Positions 52,568 through 64,000 of a stretch of 64,000 bases of DNA are shown here, piece after piece (the first letter of the stretch is position 1; every line of letters starts with the position of its first letter). A program made the translations under genes and the position numbers. Under the pieces are notes generated by a model that searched no databases, was not told where the DNA came from, and saw nothing but the letters and a program-made list of their open reading frames with translations. The stretch covers positions 25,842,118 to 25,906,117 of the forward strand of contig CM033106.1 in assembly GCA_019321725.1 (NCBI GenBank). The letters are read 5' to 3'. This DNA is from Paulownia fortunei. Its lineage: Eukaryota; Streptophyta; Magnoliopsida; Lamiales; Paulowniaceae.

Positions 52568-54269
52568 GTCGGTAGATGTTCGTGTGTTAATGCGGTTTTT
52601 TTTTTTTTATATATATATAAAGTCAGGAGTGGAAATAATTGAAGTTTTATGTATATTTGGTGATTGTTGTTGTTGTTGTTTCACAATTGGCGTTATTTTG
52701 ATGAATCTGAATGTCGTGAAGTTGAAGATGGTTTTGGTACTGGAGTTAGATCTAATTAATTACGTAAATTTAGTGAGTCATACATTTGAAATTAGGTATT
52801 GAATTTGACATGGATTTTAAGTGTAAGTTTGTTTGGTTTGCGAAAACAAGTGTATGAATCTTCTCTAGATTATGGATTTTATGTGCGAGTTCTGGTCGTT
52901 CATGGATAATTCTGAACTTCATGTATGATTCTAGTACTAACAAATTAATAAGGTAATTTTTTGGTGTTAATGGATAATAGGAGAGAGCAGTTCTACTGCA
53001 CTTTCTGTAAAGCGAGTGCTCTTGCTGTTAAACTTGCAGTTTTCCTTTCAGGTTTATCACAGAGCAAATGCACATAAAGTTGGTGTGCAAATAAGTGAGT
53101 CGAGATGAGTAATAGGTCATTCAAGCTTGACTTGGTAACTTAATATGTTCTAAAATTATAAGTTCAATCAAACTTAAATAAGCTTTAATCTGGCTTAATG
53201 TAACCTTGGCTCAAGTAGCTTATATATGTAGCCTTTTGATTTACTGTGACTAGACTATGGAGTTGGGCTTGACCCTAGCCTTGTAAAGTGACAAGCTCTC
53301 AATGAGTTAAGCATGGTCTATTTAGCTGTCAATGAAGCCCGAGCTCAGGAACTCGATTTGTTTAATCTCTCCCACACAATAAATTAAAAAGGAAAAGAAG
53401 ATTGGCTGACAAAACTAATCGAAGATTGGCTGACAAAACTAATCTTTCAAGGACTCTGGTTCATTTTCTGTTCATGCAGATTTCCAAGTACATGGGGCAT
53501 CATATAACAGTAGAATGCTAATTCCAGTACAAAGTGAAAAAGGGAAAAGGAAAACCAAGTACCATAGATTCTTGGACAACTGTCATGGTGTAGTGTTTGT
53601 GTTACTTGGCAGAAACAGAAACCCAACCCTTCCATGGGGCTGTCCGTGCACAGCCCCAAATTTGAACCGTGAATACTGCATATCACAGAAAAGTAATTTG
53701 GCAGATGGCAAATTCATACAGAAGAGATGTTGTGATATTCTTTCTACTTGACCAGATAAACTTTAGCAGCAGATATACCGGTCATTGAAACAAAGTAACA
53801 TACAATCACGGCTTCATTGGTTGTCAGTTGTTTGTCCTGCACCTTTTGGATGGTGTTACTGCCTTGTTACTCAAATATGTGGCTGTGTGATACAAAATAT
53901 GGATATCTGATAAGAAATCTTGTATGGTGTACAGCATTGAAAAGGAAATCGTTTGCACATATCTCCTGATCTTTAGTATTGGCAATACTTCTTTAACCCA
54001 TTTGCATCTGTTTTGCACAGAGAGGAACTATAGTTCATGAAATCACACTCTTCACATAACGCGTTCCAGTTGTGATGTGTCTAATTTTATATACGTTGAG
54101 TTTGAACATGTTTGATGGACATGATCAAGGACCAGAAGAGAGATTCCACTTCTATATATTTGTTGCACCATTTTTTCTTTCTAAACTTCCATTTTTTCCC
54201 ACTTTGATGGCATTATCCTCCGCGGTTTGCTTTTTTAGCAAAACTGACTCAAAGACTTTCACTGTTTAG
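52568..54269 (+). other. Probable leader intron of the SHAGGY-kinase gene
   Basis: Donor AATCCAG|GTCGGT at 52567/52568 and acceptor CACTGTTTAG at 54269 bound a 1.7-kb interval without coding potential; plant SHAGGY kinase genes often have leader introns. A second acceptor-like site (CTCATCAG, about 54346) would give a shorter leader. The interior has a 24-bp tandem duplication and decayed GAGCTC-type repeat sequence. Inferred from motifs only. Confidence 0.4.
53397..53444. repeat. Perfect 24-bp tandem duplication
   Basis: The unit opening GAAGATTGGCTGACAAAAC occurs at 53397-53420 and 53421-53444 with no mismatch, so it is recent or slippage-prone. It lies in the probable leader intron of the kinase gene. 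Confidence 0.92.
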
Positions 54270-54295
54270 GTAAAGAGTGGCATCATTGGGACGGA

Positions 54296-54337
54296 ATGAC
54301 ACGCGCTCAAAAATCGGAGAGCATATTAGCATATTGA
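54296..54337 (+). promoter_or_regulatory. Upstream ORF in the SHAGGY-kinase leader
   Basis: A 13-codon ORF (MTRAQKSESILAY) ending in TGA, in frame with the main ORF but closed 18 bases before its ATG. Present only if the leader acceptor at 54269 is used; the acceptor at about 54346 would remove it. Confidence 0.35.
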
Positions 54338-54355
54338 CACTCATCAGGCTTACTC

Positions 54356-58903
<4,548 letters not shown>

Positions 58904-59860
58904 TAACTATATGGTATCCAACAGGTCCTGCTCCTTGATACCATGCAGTGCAGCTTCTATCCTGCCTGTAACACCTTAAAACCCTTTCGCAGCTTATAGT
59001 TGTGCATCATATCTATTCCTGTATCGCTTGAAGTTTCCAGGACTATTTTGTAGAGGAGAAAAGTTTTTAGCTTGATGAACTATTAATCAACGGCATGCAT
59101 CATATTTGTCAGGGCCGTTAATACCAAGAGCTAACAGAGTATTTATCTCCGGATAATGGAAATGATAACATACGTAGATCAGTTTTTTCAATTAGATATA
59201 TATGTAAATGAGTTCTTTGCATTTTTAGTATGCTAAATTTGCATTATTTTGTTCTTTACCTACAACTAAACTATTCTTGGCTGATCAATATTTCTCAAAA
59301 TTGAGTGTTTCCAAAACGTCACAGTTTGAGAAATTCTTGAATCGATAGATTCTGGACTCGTTTAGAGAAAGCTATCTTCTCTAAATTGCGTTCTAAGAAA
59401 CACTAATTGGTACGATTTTATTTTTCTTCCCTACTTTCTTAATTTATTTGGAGAAACGTACCTTTAAATAACTAGAGTTAGCTTCCCCGTTTCATGTACC
59501 AATTGGATCATGAAATTCAACACTTCACAGCCTTCGTACTTTAATTGTCTAATTTAAAGGAAAAACAGGGCAATAAAGATATATTCCAGAAACGAATACT
59601 GAAAGCAAATTTGTAAAAATCAAGATGACAAATTTTTTTAAACAATGCAGAAAATATTTACCCTTGTTTCCTAATCAAGGGGGGCTATTTTCATGCTTGC
59701 CCCTTTTGATTTTAACTAGACAAAGTAATTTAGCTAATTTATGTATGTGCAAAAAAATACTTCAAATTATTAGGTTGACGACTCAAAATTAAGAAAATGT
59801 TACATTCAGATCTTATTAAAAAAAGTAATATAATTTTATATTTATATATATGGTTTCATA

Positions 59861-60200
59861 TAGGGTGTGTACGGTTTGGTAAACTGATCAAATCGTACCG
59901 AAATCGAAAATTCGGTATAAATCGAAACCGAACCGAAAATTTCGGTTCGGTATTCGGTATGTATTTTTTCAAAATTTCGGTATTCGGTTTGGTATCGGTA
60001 TTTGAGTTCAATATACCGTACCGAATCGAATATCGATTTTTTATTTTTTTTTATAATTTATTTTTTTTAAAACATTGTTGATTAATTTTGACATTTTAAA
60101 TATTTTTTAGTCTATTATCCTTATGTTCAATTATTTAGTAATTAATTAATAATTATTTAGTTGGTGCTTATGAAAATGATTAAAATTTAACTTAATAAAA

Positions 60201-60239
<39 letters not shown>

Positions 60240-60727
60240 TTTAATAACTAAAAGAGGACAATTTTTTTTATTTGATGAAATGCATCACCAAAATATCAAT
60301 TGAATACTAACAACTTACGGATTAAACTAAATGTAATTTGATTCCTTAACTATTTATTGTTAGTCACAAATGGAACAAATATAAGCATATTTTTATTTTC
60401 ACCAATTTAATTATTTACCTTTGCCCAAGTAATAGCCATTTATGATTTGAAAATAAATTTTTAAAAAATAGTATAAATAATTGAATTATATTTTTTATAG
60501 GTCACAACTCCTTAATTAATAATTGTTATGTATAAATTTTTAAAAAAAGAGGGAGTAATGTTTGTTTTATAAATTTTGATTTTATCAAAATCGTACCGAA
60601 TTATCGAATTTTTTTCGGTAATTACCAAATCGAATCGATTTATTTCGATTCGATATTCGATTTGGAAAATTTCCGTACCGAAATTCGATATTTGGTTTGA
60701 TACGATTTTATCAGATGCACACAGCTA
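59861..60727. mobile_element. hAT-like miniature element with target-site duplication, upstream of GARS
   Basis: An 867-bp element. Left end TAGGGTGTGTACGG; reverse complement of the right end TAGCTGTGTGCATC. Flanks show the 8-base duplication GTTTCATA (59853-59860) and GTTTCACA (60728-60735), one mismatch, the hAT size. Both subterminal regions are packed with TTCGGT/ACCGAA and ATCGAA/TTCGAT motifs in opposite orientation, so the two ends could pair. The centre is AT-rich with a (TA)n run. No transposase is encoded. Confidence 0.82.
60206..60235. repeat. (TA)n microsatellite
   Basis: A run of about 14 TA units in the centre of the hAT-like element. Confidence 0.9.
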
Positions 60728-61152
60728 GTTTCACATAAAGATGTTGATTCTATTTAATTAATTTTCATATATTAATAAACTGAAATATGTACTAATCTTA
60801 TAAAACAAAATTCCACCAATAAAAAATACTTGAGAGATAAATGCTTTTCCCAAAGGAATTAACTTGCCTTTAAAAAAAAAAAATAGCCTTCTTTTTTGGC
60901 ATCAACATTTTTTTCCCTAAAAAACCCTTGTAAATTCCATCTCCGCGACTGCCTGTATAGTCTTTTGTCGTACCTCTTTCCTTGCAGCAGACCTTGACCC
61001 GTAAAAACCTACACAATTGCAATTCTTTGCGCACTTCACTTCAGTTTTCTTCTCATTTCCTTTTGCATTTTGGCCGCTCGTTTGTCTGCAGCTTCACAAA
61101 ATTCTTTAAAACCCAATTGGGATTTGAATTTTCGAAGCGAAAGACAGAAACG

Positions 61153-62999
61153 ATGGCATGCATTTTTTCACACAGCTTCGCAAAGTCCCATAATGGTGTC
61201 AGTGTGCAGTTTTTGGACAGCCATAGTCATCTTTTCAGTTCAACGCCAAAGATTTTCGGCCCCTTCTGTTTTCGCGCGGGACCCATCAATTGGGACACTG
61301 TTAAAAATGGGTATAGTAGCTCTGCTCGAGTCCGTCGGAGTTCTCGCCGTGGTTTCACCCACGGCTGCGGCGGCGGGGGTTATCATCCGTCAGTTATGCC
61401 TGTATTTAACAGCCTTGCTTCAAATAACGGGGCCTCCCCTACTTCTGGTAAAAAATAAAAAGCTATTATCTTTCGTTTTTGTTTTGTTTTGTTTTGTTTT
61501 CCTGTGAGTTTGCTGTAGGAAGTTTTGGTAAGAATATTTTGCTCTCTGTAGTGTGGAGAAAATTTATAGTGGTTAGAAATATTTGTTCTAGGCAACATTA
61601 CGGAATGAAGAGTTTGAAATTTTGTGTCCTCTTATGCAGATTTTATGTGATTCCACTAATTTAAGTGTATTTCTGATATAAAAAAAAAGAGCACAAGTTC
61701 ACTAATTTTATTGTTGCGATTTTGTGGTTTTTGGTGTGTAGATACTTTTAGGCTGTCAAAGCATGTTTGTGGAATGTTTTCCAGAGTCTTTTCATCATTG
61801 CTGCTAATATTTTGATAACCATTTAATCTAATCTCCTCCAGGAAACAAAGGGTAGCATTTTTCACTTACTGTGAAAGGTTTTCTTTCTGCTTGAAATTTT
61901 GATGTTGTTCATGGTATCAAACTTATCTATCCTTGCCATGAAGGCTGATTGAAGATAAGTATTTGTTATTTTGTCGTGTCATGATGTTTGCAATGGGCAT
62001 TGTAGAGGAAAGAGTAGTTGTGCTGGTTATTGGAGGAGGGGGAAGGGAGCATGCTCTTTGTTATGCCCTCAAACGATCTCCTTCTTGTGATGCTGTGTTT
62101 TGTGCGCCTGGGAATGCTGGAATTTCTGGCTCAGGGGATGCAACTTGTATAGAGGATCTCGATATCTCTGATAGCTCATCAGTGATTGCCTTTTGCCGTG
62201 AATGGGGTATCGGACTGGTTGTAGTGGGACCAGAGGCTCCTCTTGTAGCTGGTCTTGCTAATGATCTTGTTAAGGCTGGGATTCCTACTTTTGGCCCTTC
62301 TTCAGAAGCTGCAGCCTTAGAAGGTTCAAAGGACTTCATGAAACAATTATGTGACAAATATGCTATTCCAACTGCAAAGGTTTGTTATATTTTAGTCTCA
62401 ATTACTAGATAGGGTTTATTTTAACTACTTTAATAGCTTGCTTACCCTATCCGTACTTAATTGTGCAGTATCAAACTTTTACTGATCCATCTGCTGCAAA
62501 AGCTTATATCAAAGCTCAAGGTGCTCCCATTGTTGTTAAAGCAGATGGCTTGGCCGCTGGAAAAGGAGTTATTGTTGCTATGACGCTGGAGGAGGCATTT
62601 GAAGCCGTTGATTCAATGCTTGTGAAAAATGTTTTTGGGTCTGCTGGTTGTCGTGTCATCATTGAAGAGTATCTGGAAGGAGAGGAAGCATCATTCTTTG
62701 CTCTGGTAGATGGAGAGAATGCCATACCTCTAGAATCTGCTCAGGACCATAAACGAGTTGGTGATGGTGACACCGGGCCGAATACTGGTGGCATGGGGGC
62801 ATACTCTCCAGCCCCTGTCTTGACAAAAGAACTACAATCTGTGGTCATGACGTCCATAATTCTCCCTACAGTGAAGGGAATGGCTGCAGAAGGCTGCAAG
62901 TTTGTTGGTGTGTTGTATGCGGGGCTCATGATCGAGAAGAAGTCTGGATTACCAAAGCTGATTGAGTACAATGTGCGCTTTGGAGATCCAGAGTGCCAG
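61153..62999 (+). CDS. PUR2: Phosphoribosylamine-glycine ligase (GARS), plastid-type, 5' part; gene continues past the window
   Basis: Catalyses the second step of de novo purine synthesis: ATP-dependent joining of glycine to phosphoribosylamine. Exons seen: 61153-61447, 62006-62379, 62469-62999 (1200 nt, 400 codons). The last exon ends GAGTGCCAG|GTTAGT and no later exon is visible before 64000, so about 130 C-terminal residues lie outside. Residues 1-98 are Ser/Arg/Phe-rich with few acids, a plastid (possibly also mitochondrial) transit peptide. Mature protein: [15 protein letters not shown] (103 on), [53 protein letters not shown]-grasp domain [17 protein letters not shown] (Lys247, Lys255), [34 protein letters not shown], and [15 protein letters not shown] [17 protein letters not shown] 61153 is the first ATG in the frame. 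In-frame ATGs just before exon 2 (from 61981) could give a form without the transit peptide. Confidence 0.94.
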
Positions 63000-64000
63000 G
63001 TTAGTCCTAGTTAGTTTTTTTGGCATGTCATTAAGAACAAATACAAGTATGTGCAGTATTGATATGCTGTTTTTTCATGACCGGTTACCTCCAGAAATTG
63101 CAATAAGATCTGTTAGAAAGAGTTTATGTGCCTACATGTATGTGGTCTAGAGATATATATATATGTGTGTGTGTGTGTGTAAGATGCTTATAGATATATG
63201 ACTCGGATGGTTCATTGAGTTATTCGGTGATTCCCATTGCCATCATCCATCTGGTGGTTATTTGTCCTAAGAGGATTCAGTGCTTTCCCTCACTAGAATA
63301 GAGAACAGCCTTTTTGTGCTGATTGCATTTTCCTACTTCTCATTTATATAACTTCCTCGTATTTCTTGGTTATAATTTTTATGGTCAATGACAAATCAGG
63401 GAACCTTATGTAAGAGGTTCTTAGAAGTGCTGGACAATATTTTGTAACTTTCCCACATTCCCTTGTCCTGGGTATTGTGCTATGACCTCTTTCTACTACA
63501 AATAATTCCTGGTGATACATCCTGAGTTAAATTGTCACTAAGGAATCAATCAACCAATCTCATTATCCACCATTGGGAATGGCGAGACTCCCTGTTTCTT
63601 TTCCCTAAACTTGTGAGGTGGAACTCCTGCATTTCTTTCTTTTCATTTTCGCTCTATGCAGTGAGGTTGGAGCCCCTTTATCTTTTATTTTCTCTGTTCT
63701 TTATGAAGTTGGACTCATGTCTTCTGTGATGGTACCCCTTTGATCAGATTTGCGAAATTGATGTGGTGCTATTGCTTGAATGAAGTCGATCATCCCAAAG
63801 TTCCCCTTTAATGTTGTTTTCTGCAAATACCAAAAAAATTATTGTTCTGTCGCAGTGTCATTTGGTAATGAAGATCTAAAGTTTTATTTCTACCCAAATA
63901 ATGAAGAAAAAGATGGTTCCGTGATCACATACTTTTCAAAGATATTAGAGAACAAGGTTTAACGGATTGTATTATTGTCATATTTCTCAATGGTGATAGC
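63000..64000 (+). other. GARS intron, incomplete at the window edge
   Basis: From the donor at 63000 to the end there is no sequence coding the expected continuation (LMMRLESDL-like), so this is intron. It includes an (AT)n(GT)n microsatellite at about 63153-63180. The open frames seen here do not resemble GARS or anything I know. Confidence 0.6.
63153..63180. repeat. (AT)n(GT)n compound microsatellite
   Basis: About six AT units followed by eight to nine GT units in the third GARS intron. Confidence 0.88.

Larger units (their letters stand above)
47309..54355. other. Long intergenic region including the SHAGGY-kinase leader
   Basis: After the 3' untranslated region (an AATAAA lies at about 47384) comes a four-copy 150-bp tandem repeat (47689-48285), then a candidate AT-rich element (48325-49140). 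From 49150 to 52150 the DNA is extremely AT-rich without a gene and includes an (AAT)n run. From about 52440 a GC-richer strip (GAAGGCTCGGACAAATG) is probably the first leader exon of the kinase gene, ending at 52567 (AATCCAG|GTCGGT). Confidence 0.5.
58904..61152. other. Intergenic region between the SHAGGY kinase and GARS
   Basis: The first few hundred bases are probably the kinase 3' untranslated region. No gene is supported. A hAT-like element occupies 59861-60727. The GARS promoter and leader lie between about 60730 and 61152. Confidence 0.6.

Noticed and set aside
53515..53751. 78-codon open frame in the SHAGGY-kinase leader interval
   Set aside because: No recognised motif; falls inside the probable leader intron and contains a GGGGCTGT...ACAGCCCC hairpin that explains its GC-rich composition.
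61070..61507. 145-codon frame overlapping GARS exon 1 in another frame
   Set aside because: Shadow of the transit-peptide exon; it does not connect in frame with exon 2, while the chosen frame does.

Overview
This is nuclear DNA from a eudicot plant. All seven genes recognised are interrupted by many AT-rich spliceosomal introns, the proteins match plant-type family members (a SHAGGY/GSK3 kinase, a plant SNF5/BSH, plastid-type purine enzyme, plastid-type carotenoid-isomerase-like oxidoreductase), and the spaces between genes hold hAT-type miniature elements and microsatellites. There is no bacterial or organellar operon structure, no tRNA or rRNA gene that I could see, and no CRISPR array. 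I rebuilt the exon models by eye from protein similarity, reading frame and splice sites. Each complete model keeps frame from ATG to stop and gives a length close to that known for its family.

Layout, left to right, all on the + strand: (1) a SNF5-type subunit of SWI/SNF chromatin remodelling complexes (BSH-like, 10 coding exons, 2701-7241); (2) a small single-pass membrane protein of unknown function split by a 3.4-kb intron (8319-12073); (3) the alpha subunit of cytosolic phenylalanyl-tRNA synthetase (18 exons, 15537-25841); (4) UPF3, a factor in nonsense-mediated mRNA decay (12 exons, 28549-38450); (5) a plastid-type FAD-dependent oxidoreductase related to carotenoid isomerase/phytoene desaturase (9 exons, 41681-47308); (6) a subgroup-I SHAGGY-related (GSK3-like) kinase closest to the ASK-epsilon/SK13 type (12 exons, 54356-58903); (7) the first three coding exons of phosphoribosylamine-glycine ligase (GARS, purine synthesis, 61153-62999), which runs off the right edge. 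The genes belong to unrelated pathways and are ordinary neighbours in a plant chromosome; nothing suggests a cluster.

The structure not explained by genes is mostly repetitive. Two hAT-like miniature elements still have recognisable target-site duplications: one inside an intron of the tRNA-synthetase gene, one just upstream of GARS. A third, longer element with terminal inverted repeats lies between genes 3 and 4 and encloses a polypyrimidine/polypurine block. UPF3 intron 1 holds three tandem copies of a roughly 350-bp unit, each carrying a 3'-splice-site-like sequence, and a four-copy repeat of about 150 bp lies just beyond gene 5. Two introns use GC instead of GT at the 5' splice site. The UPF3 leader has two small upstream ORFs and a strong splice donor lies just after its stop, a layout that could allow self-regulation. 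Three pure G runs of 16-19 bases occur on the + strand. I found no convincing wholly new gene system.
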